From the IMG/VR virus record IMGVR_UViG_3300045996_000725, positions 1-34,451 of that record: a DNA stretch of 34,451 nucleotides; one strand, 5' to 3'. Under the pieces are notes generated by a model. That model did not search any database. It saw nothing but the letters and a program-made list of their open reading frames with translations, and had not been told where the DNA came from. Each line of letters starts with the position of its first letter. Positions within the stretch are counted from its first letter, which is position 1. The translations under genes were made by a program, and so were the position numbers. The DNA comes from a virus. Shown one piece after another: positions 24,774 to 30,234 of this stretch.

Positions 24774-25546
24774 GGAAGTTCAAACAATGGGCCAAGGCAC
24801 TCGGCGGTGAACCACTCCAAAAGGTTTTATTTCTACCAGACACGCATTGCCCCTACCACGATAGGAGGGCCTATGATCTTATCGAACGGGTGGCAGAACG
24901 AGTGCGATTCCACCGATGCGTCATTGGAGGAGATTTTCCAGACTTTTATGCAGTGTCATCACACTCCAAAGACCCCGGCCGCAAAGAAACCTTCCTTGAT
25001 GAAGTGCATGAAACCAAAAAGCTGCTTAGGCGGGTGGAATCCTGGGGCTTCAAAGAACTGGACTATATAGAAGGGAACCATGAGAACAGGCTTGATAGAT
25101 ACATTGCCGACAGAGCCGGCGAGCTCCACGGCTGCATCAGTACCGACGAGTTACTTGACCTCTCCGACCACGGCTGGAGAATCACGAAATATAAAGACCA
25201 TACCACCGTGGGAAAAGCGTATGCCACACATGACCTCGGGAAAGCTGGTGATAACGCGGTTAAGGATGCCCTCGCCTCATACCAAGATAACGTGGTCATC
25301 AACCATACTCACCGTATGCAGTTCAGGGTGGAAGGTAACGCCAAAGGGGTTCCGCATGTCGGAGCATCGTTTGGTTGGCTTGGTGACGTTACGAAAGTGG
25401 ATTACATGTATCGGGTGCGGGCCAATCGGGATTGGGCATTAGGCTTTGGTGTCGGCCTGTTACGAGAGAACGGCATTATTTACCTAACACCAGTGCCTAT
25501 TGTGCAGTACACCTGTGCGATTGGGCTGGAACTATATGAGGTCTAA
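24770..25546 (+). CDS. Calcineurin-like metallophosphoesterase
   Basis: The 258-residue protein carries all the family motifs: D24-x-H26 (FLPDTHCPYHD), GGD55FPDF, GNHE (residues 102-105), and histidines in ATHDLG and NHTHR. It should hydrolyse phosphoesters using two metal ions; the substrate (nucleic acid or nucleotide) is not evident. The only start that fits is TTG 24770, overlapping the previous stop as TTGA. Position at the end of the late block is unusual for a nucleic acid enzyme and may reflect a cargo role. Confidence 0.75.
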   Translation: MRKFKQWAKALGGEPLQKVLFLPDTHCPYHDRRAYDLIERVAERVRFHRCVIGGDFPDFYAVSSHSKDPGRKETFLDEVHETKKLLRRVESWGFKELDYIEGNHENRLDRYIADRAGELHGCISTDELLDLSDHGWRITKYKDHTTVGKAYATHDLGKAGDNAVKDALASYQDNVVINHTHRMQFRVEGNAKGVPHVGASFGWLGDVTKVDYMYRVRANRDWALGFGVGLLRENGIIYLTPVPIVQYTCAIGLELYEV

Positions 25547-25730
25547 CTTGGACAAGTATCTACGTGGAGCCATTGAAGAACTGCTGCGCCAATCTCACCG
25601 CTGTTCATCTGATAACTTCGGATTCATCCAGGGCCTTCCCATGAAACAAGTTGCCATGCTCCATAAGCAATTCGATAAGTACCTACGCAAGCATGGCAAG
25701 AGACCTGTTAGGCCAGTAGTCGCAGCCTAA
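25536..25730 (+). CDS. Small basic protein after the phosphoesterase
   Basis: ATG 25536 overlaps the end of the phosphoesterase by 11 bases in another frame. The 64-residue product is basic and helical (DKYLRGAIEELLRQSHRC, LHKQFDKYLRKHGKRP). No family is recognised. It is the last rightward gene; transcription from the integrase side converges 13 bases downstream. Confidence 0.5.
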   Translation: MRSNLDKYLRGAIEELLRQSHRCSSDNFGFIQGLPMKQVAMLHKQFDKYLRKHGKRPVRPVVAA

Positions 25731-25742
25731 GCACCGGCAAGC

Positions 25743-25883
25743 CTAACGGCGTGGCGTGCAGCAATCCTTAAGCCAGTCCACAATCCAGTCCTTGATGTCG
25801 CCAAGAGCCATCCACAGCTCACGGCACAACACCAAGAATATCTGGCCGTTGGTCGGTGGTCTGGTACCACCTGAGTCGTTCAT
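25743..25883 (-). CDS. 46-residue protein, last gene of the integrase operon
   Basis: The gene overlaps its upstream neighbour as ATGA (ATG 25883). The product has an amphipathic, Trp-rich helix (LWMALGDIKDWIVDWLKDCC) and a basic end (TPRR). It ends convergent with the rightward gene at 25730. Tight coupling in a three-gene chain with integrase supports it. Function unknown; membrane association is possible. Confidence 0.55.
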   Translation of the reverse strand: MNDSGGTRPPTNGQIFLVLCRELWMALGDIKDWIVDWLKDCCTPRR

Positions 25884-26023
25884 TGTTGATCTCGCAAGTC
25901 CCGACTCTCCAGCGGCAAGTCGTTCGTCTCAGAAATAAACCAGGCTGTAGCAAGAATGGCTAGGATGAGGCACAGCCCCATCAGTACGCACAGGGTCACA
26001 TCTTTTATGGTTAAGCCTTTCAT
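25880..26023 (-). CDS. 47-residue single-pass membrane protein after integrase
   Basis: ATG 26023 lies inside the integrase stop (ATGA overlap). Residues about 9-30 form one transmembrane helix (TLCVLMGLCLILAILATAWF) with a short charged tail. It is followed by another ATGA overlap. The chain int, membrane peptide and Trp-rich peptide suggests joint expression under integrase control; function is unknown. Confidence 0.6.
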   Translation of the reverse strand: MKGLTIKDVTLCVLMGLCLILAILATAWFISETNDLPLESRDLRDQQ

Positions 26024-26856
26024 GGTTGCACCCCCAGGATTCTACCGGAGTTAGCCTCTAATGCCTTCTGCACAGGTGCGAGGTTCAGCCTAGTGTAGAT
26101 GCCTGTGTTCGCCAGGGTAGTATGGTTCAACACGCCCTTGCTTATCAAGGCGATGTTCTCCCCATGGATAGCCAGCCAGGACGCACAGGTACGCCGTAGA
26201 TCGTGAATGGTAACATCTTTGATACCAGCAGCTCGGCGTATGCTGACCCAGCGTAGGTGCGCTGCACTCTTGCTCCAGTGGCCTCGCTTGCTGGCAAAGA
26301 CGTACTCGTTATGATGGGGGAGGTTCTTGATACGTTCCAACAGGGCTGTTGGGATCGGGATATTGTGCTTTATCCTAGTTTTGGTCTCTCCCTTATGCCA
26401 AACGCCCCGGTGGAAATCAATGTCAGTCCATTTGATGGTCAATCCCTCCATCTTTCGACAGCCCACCAGGAGGCAGAGCAGGAAATAGCACTGCCAATTC
26501 TCAGGCTCAGTATTGAGCACCTTAATGAGCATGGGCATTTCCTCTTCCTGCACAAATCGGTCCCGTTCTTTCCTGGGATACTTTTTCACTCGTTGGCACG
26601 GGTTGTCCCCTTCGTACATCTTCCAGTCCCGCGCCTTATCAAACATGGTGCGAAGAATTGACAGGGACTTATTCGCCTGGGACTGCGAATGCTTCCCGAT
26701 GTTGTGATACCACTTCTCCACGACCAAGGGTGTCACCGCCTCTATTGAATAGGCTTTGAGTGGGCCAAAGTATTTGGCAATGACCCATTCAAACTCTCGG
26801 CGTACCGAGAGATTGGCAACGTGACACTCCTTAAACTCCTGCATCAAAGCGTCCAT
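26020..26856 (-). CDS. int: Tyrosine-recombinase phage integrase
   Basis: The 278-residue protein has the full catalytic set: R134 (LVGCRKMEGL), K159 (KGETKTRIKH), H218-x-x-R221 (IHDLRRTCASW), H245 (GVLNHTTLAN, with LNH for the usual LGH) and nucleophile Y254 (TGIYTR). Residues 1-85 form the N-terminal SAM-like core-binding domain. The start is ATG 26856, chosen because GGAGG lies six bases upstream; the longer frame to 26898 has no ribosome site. It would insert the phage at a host site and, with a partner, excise it. Confidence 0.9.
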   Translation of the reverse strand: MDALMQEFKECHVANLSVRREFEWVIAKYFGPLKAYSIEAVTPLVVEKWYHNIGKHSQSQANKSLSILRTMFDKARDWKMYEGDNPCQRVKKYPRKERDRFVQEEEMPMLIKVLNTEPENWQCYFLLCLLVGCRKMEGLTIKWTDIDFHRGVWHKGETKTRIKHNIPIPTALLERIKNLPHHNEYVFASKRGHWSKSAAHLRWVSIRRAAGIKDVTIHDLRRTCASWLAIHGENIALISKGVLNHTTLANTGIYTRLNLAPVQKALEANSGRILGVQP

Positions 26857-26882
26857 AGTACCTCCGACAAGGTGTAATAATT

Positions 26883-26907
26883 GGGACGCGAAGTACAACA
26901 GCGTCCC
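26883..26907 (-). other. Inverted repeat upstream of integrase (operator or att-core candidate)
   Basis: GGGACGC (26883-26889) and GCGTCCC (26901-26907) form a perfect 7-bp inverted repeat separated by 11 bases, just ahead of the integrase ribosome site. It could be a messenger-RNA hairpin, an operator, or arms of a recombination core. Nothing distinguishes these by eye. Confidence 0.4.
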
Positions 26908-26930
26908 CCTAATGCGGGAGGCTTTGTACC

Positions 26931-26964
26931 CTAGGGGTCTCCCTAGTTGTAATTAGGGCAACTA
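26931..26964 (-). promoter_or_regulatory. Candidate control region of integrase with two switch-like motifs
   Basis: The stretch contains CTAGGG-GTCT-CCCTAG (26931-26946), a perfect inverted repeat, and TAGTTG...CAACTA (26944-26949 with 26959-26964). The 11-mer AGGGGTCTCCC (26933-26943) and the 9-mer ATTAGGGCA (26952-26960) both recur in the divergent switch (28170-28180 and 28226-28234). Co-regulation of integrase with the switch is the inference. The gap 26857-26974 holds no gene. Confidence 0.5.
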
Positions 26965-26974
26965 CGTACATGCT

Positions 26975-27256
26975 CTACGTATTCTCCCTATCATTCTTTT
27001 TCTGTCGCAATTCTTCTACAAGCCGCTCCAGTTCGTCTCTTACGGCGCAGCAATGGTCTAACAGGAGCTTCTGAGCGTGCATACCTTTTCTCAGTCTGTT
27101 GCACCGATCCTTGACTAGCCGCAACTTGGCTCTGAGAGTCAATAAAACCCTGGTTGCCTTTCCCATGATGGCCGGCCTTTCATGGTCTGCCCCAGATTTA
27201 TTTTTGCACGCCCATACTGTCCCTGCACTGTTCAGTAGCAATACGTAGACCATCAT
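26975..27256 (-). CDS. Basic coiled-coil protein in the leftward operon
   Basis: ATG 27256 overlaps the stop of the next gene upstream (ATGA). The 93-residue product is strongly basic with a C-terminal heptad pattern (CAVRDELERLVEELRQKK) and four cysteines. A shorter form could start at the internal ATG 27166 (MGKATRVLLTL). It precedes integrase, a position where excisionases or regulators often lie, but no winged-helix or MerR-like motif is visible. Confidence 0.5.
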   Translation of the reverse strand: MMVYVLLLNSAGTVWACKNKSGADHERPAIMGKATRVLLTLRAKLRLVKDRCNRLRKGMHAQKLLLDHCCAVRDELERLVEELRQKKNDRENT

Positions 27257-27501
27257 GCTTTGACTGACTCGCCGTGAGCTTTGGCAATGAGCTTTTCGAT
27301 CCTCAGCAAAGCAACTTCTAGCACAGGGCTGATGTCATCCCCCAGGCTGAGGTTGATGTCCCTTATCGCCTCTAATGCTTCCCACAATTCCCGATTCTGT
27401 TCCCGCAACGCCAGGTCATGCGTTATCAGCCCTATATATGGATACGGTTCCTTGAGGCACAGCTCGCGGAACTCAGCGACGGTTAAGATTCGTCTCGTCA
27501 C
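27253..27501 (-). CDS. Small leftward-operon protein, unknown function
   Basis: The start is GTG 27501, overlapping the previous stop by one base (TAGTG) with GGGAGGTGG upstream. The 82-residue product is helical (LTVAEFRELCLKEPYPYI, then ALREQNRELWEALEAIRD) and slightly acidic. The LTVAEFREL opening resembles a small helix-turn-helix start but the rest does not confirm it. Confidence 0.55.
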   Translation of the reverse strand: MTRRILTVAEFRELCLKEPYPYIGLITHDLALREQNRELWEALEAIRDINLSLGDDISPVLEVALLRIEKLIAKAHGESVKA

Positions 27502-27671
27502 TATCCACCTCCCAATGTTTTCGAGATCGCTTCTGCTGCGGCAACCTTGAGCGATGGCAATGTCATTTTGACGAAGTAGGGAAGCTCCACGTTGTTGCGT
27601 TCCAGTATGTCCACTAGTGCCATCACATCCTTTGCGACAACTACCAACTCGCTGATGATTGATTGCGCCAT
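27501..27671 (-). CDS. 56-residue helical protein, leftward operon
   Basis: ATG 27671 has an excellent ribosome site (AAGGAGGTGTC). The product is two helices (SIISELVVVAKDVMALVD and SLKVAAAEAISKTLGGG). Stop TAG overlaps the next GTG. It is the first gene of the leftward operon after the repressor-like gene; no family recognised. Confidence 0.6.
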   Translation of the reverse strand: MAQSIISELVVVAKDVMALVDILERNNVELPYFVKMTLPSLKVAAAEAISKTLGGG

Positions 27672-27769
27672 GACACCTCCTTTTCTGAACAGTGCATCAC
27701 GTGCCCACTTTCCCCAATCTTCATATTCACCTTACCGCTCTGGCTGTTTCGACCCACTTTCTTCTCCAT

Positions 27770-27775
27770 TTTATA
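27770..27775 (-). promoter_or_regulatory. Possible -10 box for the leftward operon
   Basis: In the 185-base gap 27672-27856 the reverse strand reads GTATAAAATGG, with TATAAA as a good -10, about 100 bases before ATG 27671. No matching -35 is visible at the right distance, so this is weak. The rest of the gap shows no gene that I can support. Confidence 0.25.
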
Positions 27776-27850
27776 CGGTATACAATGCACTGGACTCGCA
27801 CCGACCACGAAACGTCTCATATACTATCCACTTCCAAAGCCCTAAAGACT

Positions 27851-27902
27851 GCCTACTCAAGCGGCAGGATTCCGTCTCTTGCCGTGGGCTACTCGAGTAG
27901 GC
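27851..27902 (-). terminator. Hairpin over the end of the repressor-like gene
   Basis: GCCTACTC (27851-27858) pairs with GAGTAGGC (27895-27902); within the loop CGGCA pairs with TGCCG. The hairpin covers the last codons and stop of the reverse-strand ribbon-helix-helix gene. It also holds a perfect 12-bp palindrome CTACTCGAGTAG (27889-27900). No T-run follows, so a terminator, an RNA stabiliser or a binding site are all possible. Confidence 0.4.
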
Positions 27903-28072
27903 TGAGGGAAAACACCATACAATGCCCTCAACTGCGGCATGGCAATAATCAATGCCCTTTCCACTAAGGCGCTCTCTGTCAGACGATCAGAGGTCGCTTT
28001 AATCTCCATTAAATCATTCTTCACACTTGCCGGGACATAACCGACAACCTGCATACGCGATTTAGTCGCCAA
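27857..28072 (-). CDS. Ribbon-helix-helix regulator (leftward), repressor candidate
   Basis: The 71-residue protein opens with a beta strand (MQVVGYVPASVKNDL) followed by two helices (MEIKATSDRLTESALVERAL), the ribbon-helix-helix (CopG/Arc/Mnt) pattern. It aligns well with the divergent protein at 28271 (ATKSRMQVVGYVPASVK against PTKLAQIVAYVSPAVK). TTG 28072 is chosen as start: AAGGGGGTG lies six bases upstream and the alignment begins there. An ATG at 28108 would make 83 residues but would be nearly leaderless relative to the promoter. It probably binds the GGCAT sites at its own promoter. Confidence 0.65.
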   Translation of the reverse strand: MATKSRMQVVGYVPASVKNDLMEIKATSDRLTESALVERALIIAMPQLRALYGVFPQPTRVAHGKRRNPAA

Positions 28073-28115
28073 AGGACTCACCCCCTTTCCTGCACAGTAC
28101 AGTTGCATGGCTCAA

Positions 28116-28145
28116 AGTATGGCACTATGCCCTACTACCTGTCAA
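28116..28145 (-). promoter_or_regulatory. Leftward promoter of the switch
   Basis: The reverse strand shows a perfect -35 TTGACA (28145-28140), an 18-base spacer and CATACT as -10 (28121-28116, four of six). Transcription would start near 28109. The inverted TATGGCA/TGCCCTA operator lies in the spacer and -10, ideal for repression. Confidence 0.65.
28118..28134. promoter_or_regulatory. Left operator: inverted TATGGCA / TGCCCTA
   Basis: TATGGCA (28118-28124), CTA spacer and TGCCCTA (28128-28134) form an imperfect inverted repeat of the same GGCA core that is repeated on the right side. It overlaps the leftward promoter. Confidence 0.6.
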
Positions 28146-28169
28146 CAGTCTTAGACATCCCTCTCTAGT

Positions 28170-28180
28170 AGGGGTCTCCC
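28170..28180. promoter_or_regulatory. AGGGGTCTCCC element shared with integrase region
   Basis: This 11-mer, with GGGG-TCT-CCCC symmetry when the next base is included, is identical to 26933-26943 upstream of integrase. It sits midway between the two operators. Regulator unknown. Confidence 0.45.
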
Positions 28181-28227
28181 CACCAAGGAAATATATTTAC
28201 TGTCTACTGGGGAAAGCCCTTGCATAT

Positions 28228-28257
28228 TAGGGCATGATATGGCATAGTAGGGCATAA
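28228..28257. promoter_or_regulatory. Right operator: three 10-bp tandem repeats
   Basis: TAGGGCATGA, TATGGCATAG and TAGGGCATAA follow each other without a gap at exactly 10-bp spacing, one helical turn each, so all face one side of the DNA. This layout is typical of cooperative ribbon-helix-helix operators. It overlaps a weak forward promoter (TTGCAT 28220-28225, 17 bases, CATAGT 28243-28248) and ends 13 bases before ATG 28271. Confidence 0.65.
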
Positions 28258-28270
28258 CAGGAGGAAGCAG

Positions 28271-28426
28271 ATGCCCACCAAATTGGCGCAAATCGTTGCC
28301 TACGTTAGCCCAGCCGTGAAGAAGCGTATTCAGAAAGAGGTAGAGAAAGCCTCTAAGCGTACCACCGTAAGCGCCTTCATTGATGAAGTCCTCCGCAGGC
28401 ATTTCGAGAAGTCACCCTCAAACTAG
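28271..28426 (+). CDS. Ribbon-helix-helix regulator (rightward)
   Basis: The 51-residue protein has a strand (AQIVAYVSPAVKKRI) and two helices (KEVEKASKRTTVSAFIDEVL), the minimal ribbon-helix-helix size. AGGAGG lies before ATG 28271. It is related in sequence to the leftward protein at 27857-28072 and faces it across the operators. By position it resembles Cro as first gene of the early operon. Whether the pair form homo- or heterodimers is open. P22 Arc and Mnt are the known precedent for ribbon-helix-helix phage repressors. Confidence 0.7.
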   Translation: MPTKLAQIVAYVSPAVKKRIQKEVEKASKRTTVSAFIDEVLRRHFEKSPSN

Positions 28427-28437
28427 GAGGTTCTGCC

Positions 28438-28566
28438 ATGAGCAGCTTCTGGTTCGATGTCCTCGTTGTCGCCCCGCTGTTCTGGTCCGGTCTCATCGGG
28501 TTCTTTGCTTACATAATGGTGTCAGGCATGAAAGGGGGGAACCATGACCGATTACGCCACCGATAA
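28438..28566 (+). CDS. 42-residue membrane protein, early operon
   Basis: TAGGAGG overlaps the preceding stop and serves ATG 28438. Residues 5-30 form a transmembrane segment (VLVVAPLFWSGLIGFFAYIM) followed by a basic tail (DRLRHR). It overlaps the next gene by 23 bases. Function unknown. Confidence 0.55.
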   Translation: MSSFWFDVLVVAPLFWSGLIGFFAYIMVSGMKGGNHDRLRHR

Positions 28567-28687
28567 GCGTACCAAGTGGATTCAGGAAGCTCAGGAGATG
28601 TCCTGGGTGGAGGTGATTGAGGCTAAGGATTTCTTCTACATTCTCATTCTGCTCAATTTGATCTTGGCGATTCTGATACTGGCATGA
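28544..28687 (+). CDS. 47-residue tail-anchored membrane protein
   Basis: GGGGGG before ATG 28544 is a strong ribosome site. A polar N-terminus (TDKRTKWIQEAQEMSWVE) is followed by a C-terminal transmembrane helix (FFYILILLNLILAILILA) that ends the protein. It is co-translated with the preceding membrane gene. Function unknown; the paired arrangement suggests they act together. Confidence 0.6.
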   Translation: MTDYATDKRTKWIQEAQEMSWVEVIEAKDFFYILILLNLILAILILA

Positions 28688-28696
28688 GACACGGTT

Positions 28697-28739
28697 GGTG
28701 CTTATCCGCTGAAAGCACCTCGCTGTCCGACAGCAGCGA
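28697..28739 (+). ncRNA. Two adjacent hairpins in an early leader
   Basis: GGTGCTT (28697-28703) pairs with AAGCACC (28713-28719), and immediately after TCGCTG (28720-28725) pairs with CAGCGA (28734-28739); an alternative CTGTC/GACAG exists in the second. They lie in the 134-base gap 28688-28821, which has no gene. A structured leader or small RNA is possible; it is not a tRNA. Confidence 0.35.
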
Positions 28740-28821
28740 TCAGGAGAGGTCACGGCTTCTTAGTGTTACCTCACCCGGTCCATTAAGGAGCCGTACCTTC
28801 TAGGGAGTGGGAGTTGTTGCT

Positions 28822-28992
28822 ATGAGCGTGTGGGAACCGAGTATCAGAGTTATCACTGGCTATCAAGGGAGCGAGCAGCGCGGCATCGTGCTTGAGCCGA
28901 TGGAAGATTTCCCAGAGACATGGAGGGAAGTGCGTTACATCCCGAACGAACCGGAAGCCTTCTTCATGCAGATTCAGCGTGTGAAGCAGTGA
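28822..28992 (+). CDS. Small early protein, unknown
   Basis: The 56-residue product begins at ATG 28822, ten bases after GGGAG; GTG 28807 could add five residues. It reads as a small beta protein (IRVITGYQGSEQRGIVLEP). The stop overlaps the next GTG start. No family recognised. Confidence 0.5.
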   Translation: MSVWEPSIRVITGYQGSEQRGIVLEPMEDFPETWREVRYIPNEPEAFFMQIQRVKQ

Positions 28993-29111
28993 GTGAGAAG
29001 CCTGTCACTGACCGCAAGTACAGACAAGCGCGACGGCGTAGTGCTCGCAAGAATGCCATGAATAAGTTAGCCAGAAACGTGTGGAAGAAGTTGGAGGTGA
29101 AGAAGCCATGA
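28989..29111 (+). CDS. 40-residue basic protein
   Basis: Start GTG 28989 overlaps the previous stop (GTGA), and the end overlaps the next ATG (ATGA). The product is very basic (YRQARRRSARKNAMNKLARN), which suggests nucleic acid binding. Coupling on both sides is the main support. Confidence 0.5.
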   Translation: MSEKPVTDRKYRQARRRSARKNAMNKLARNVWKKLEVKKP

Positions 29112-29488
29112 GTGATGCAATGGGGTTCCTATTCGCAGCTGTTATCGTGCTGTTCCTCATCGTTGGTGGGTGTTTCGGCTATCCGCAATACAACGTCTAT
29201 CAGCAGCGCCTTGCGGGTGAGGCTGAGCTTGAGAAGCAGAAGTATGAAAAGCAGGTGGCTGTTCAGGGTGCAATGGCTAAGAAGGAGTCGGCGTCATTGC
29301 TTGCCGATGCAGAGGTGCTACGGGCTGATGGTGTGGCGAAGGCGAACAAGATCATTGGTGACTCGCTCAAGAATAACGAGAGCTATCTCCGCTGGCTATG
29401 GATTGAACACATGGCCGACAGCAAGAAGGAAACTATCTACATCCCAACTGAAGCAGGCTTGCCAATTCTTGAAGCTGGCAAACGCTAA
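29108..29488 (+). CDS. SPFH/stomatin-derived membrane protein
   Basis: The 126-residue protein has one N-terminal membrane segment (GFLFAAVIVLFLIVGGCFGY) and then the C-terminal half of an SPFH/Band7-type protein: YNVYQQRLAGEAELEKQKYE, an Ala/Glu/Lys coiled coil, and TIYIPTEAGLPILEAGKR. The SPFH core domain itself is absent. Similar short forms occur in other phages; they may organise membrane complexes during infection. ATG 29108 overlaps the previous stop. Confidence 0.65.
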   Translation: MSDAMGFLFAAVIVLFLIVGGCFGYPQYNVYQQRLAGEAELEKQKYEKQVAVQGAMAKKESASLLADAEVLRADGVAKANKIIGDSLKNNESYLRWLWIEHMADSKKETIYIPTEAGLPILEAGKR

Positions 29489-29497
29489 GGAGAAGCC

Positions 29498-29677
29498 ATG
29501 AAAGACTACGAAATGCATTATGTCGACGGCAAGCTCCTGATTCATACCTACAAACAGATTACCTGCCGCAAGTGTCGGTCTGGGCATTACTTCTTTGAAA
29601 ATTACCATGGTCAAACGGTCTGCGTGGCCTGTAGGGGCGAAGAGGAAGGGAGGAGGAAACGTGAGCGCCTTAGCTAA
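29498..29677 (+). CDS. Small zinc-ribbon protein
   Basis: AAGGAGAAGCC precedes ATG 29498. The 59-residue product has two CxxC pairs (ITCRKCRSGH and VCVACRGEE) spaced for a single zinc ribbon, and a basic tail. The end overlaps the next gene by 17 bases. Probably a nucleic acid-binding or regulatory adaptor. Confidence 0.6.
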   Translation: MKDYEMHYVDGKLLIHTYKQITCRKCRSGHYFFENYHGQTVCVACRGEEEGRRKRERLS

Positions 29678-29759
29678 AGCGAGATTGCTGGTCATTTTAT
29701 TACTCCTGGGCTGGTTGTTCTCTGTGCTCTACGCCTTGCTCTACATGGGGGTGCGCTAA
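29661..29759 (+). CDS. 32-residue membrane peptide
   Basis: GTG 29661 follows GGGAGGAGGAAAC, a very strong ribosome site. The peptide is one transmembrane helix (LLVILLLLGWLFSVLYALLY) with short ends. The stop overlaps the next ATG (TAATG). Both coupling and the ribosome site support it despite its size. Confidence 0.55.
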   Translation: MSALAKARLLVILLLLGWLFSVLYALLYMGVR

Positions 29760-29968
29760 TGCAACGAGCATCAAGAACCTGTTGGGATGAACGCCTCTAT
29801 CCTGCCATGCAGAAGTTCGCTGAGAGAACCCATGCTGAAATGTTTGCCGCAGCGAGGCGGCCAGTGGATTCACTGACCCCTGAGCATGTGGAGTGGTTGA
29901 GGGAACAGATGGTCATACAGAACCGCCTGTACCGAGAGATTAAGTCGCACCATGACGACAGGGGATGA
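29759..29968 (+). CDS. Small helical early protein
   Basis: The 69-residue product is helical and charged (YPAMQKFAERTHAEMFAAAR, HVEWLREQMVIQNRLY). ATG overlaps the preceding stop. No motif recognised. Confidence 0.5.
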   Translation: MQRASRTCWDERLYPAMQKFAERTHAEMFAAARRPVDSLTPEHVEWLREQMVIQNRLYREIKSHHDDRG

Positions 29969-30086
29969 CGACGAATTATGTCAGATTTGGCATAAACCAG
30001 GATGTGACTGTGATGAATGCCGTGAATGGTTCAGGGAGCGAGAGGATGAATGGGCAGAACATGACGCCAGAGAAAAAGACCTATGA
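29952..30086 (+). CDS. 44-residue Cys-rich acidic protein
   Basis: Start ATG 29952 lies 17 bases inside the previous gene. The product has C-x7-C-x-C-x2-C (LCQIWHKPGCDCDECREWF), a possible metal site, and an acidic, Trp-containing helix. A competing frame from ATG 29965 overlaps most of it but reads like a shadow in this stretch. Confidence is limited by the competing frame. Confidence 0.45.
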   Translation: MTTGDDDELCQIWHKPGCDCDECREWFREREDEWAEHDAREKDL

Positions 30087-30234
30087 ACTCAAGAAGCTCT
30101 ACCGCACGTTGGCCTGTCATGACGACGACTGCGACCAAGAGCACAACGACGATGGCAGTAGCTACAGCACGGGCCATCATTATGGCTGTCTCTGTCAACG
30201 CTGCGCCCTGTTCTATTACATGAGGTTGAAATGA
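30061..30234 (+). CDS. 57-residue Cys/His-rich early protein
   Basis: The start is taken as ATG 30061; the frame is open to ATG 29965, which would give 89 residues. The body is convincing: KTYELKKLYRTLACHDDDCD, a His/Asp-rich middle (GHHYGCLCQRCALF) with C-x-C-x2-C, and a coupled end (ATGA). A zinc-binding protein is likely. Confidence 0.5.
   Translation: MTPEKKTYELKKLYRTLACHDDDCDQEHNDDGSSYSTGHHYGCLCQRCALFYYMRLK

Noticed and set aside
26883-26907. Calling the GGGACGC inverted repeat the attP core
   Set aside because: The 11-base spacing is longer than the usual 6-8 bases between recombinase arms, and no host sequence is available for comparison.
27780-27815. GGTGCGAGTCC on the reverse strand, resembling a tRNA T-arm
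   Set aside because: Flanking bases do not pair to form the T stem, and no anticodon or acceptor arm is present.
27592-27967. Several overlapping forward frames in the leftward operon
   Set aside because: Antisense to the leftward genes and rich in Ser, His and Thr, with no ribosome sites.
28151-28402. 83-codon reverse frame across the switch and the rightward regulator
   Set aside because: Crosses promoters and is opposite a strong ribbon-helix-helix gene; no motif.
29965-30060. Long start (ATG 29965) for the Cys/His-rich early protein
   Set aside because: The first 32 residues have no convincing composition and overlap a better Cys-rich frame; ATG 30061 is preferred but not proven.
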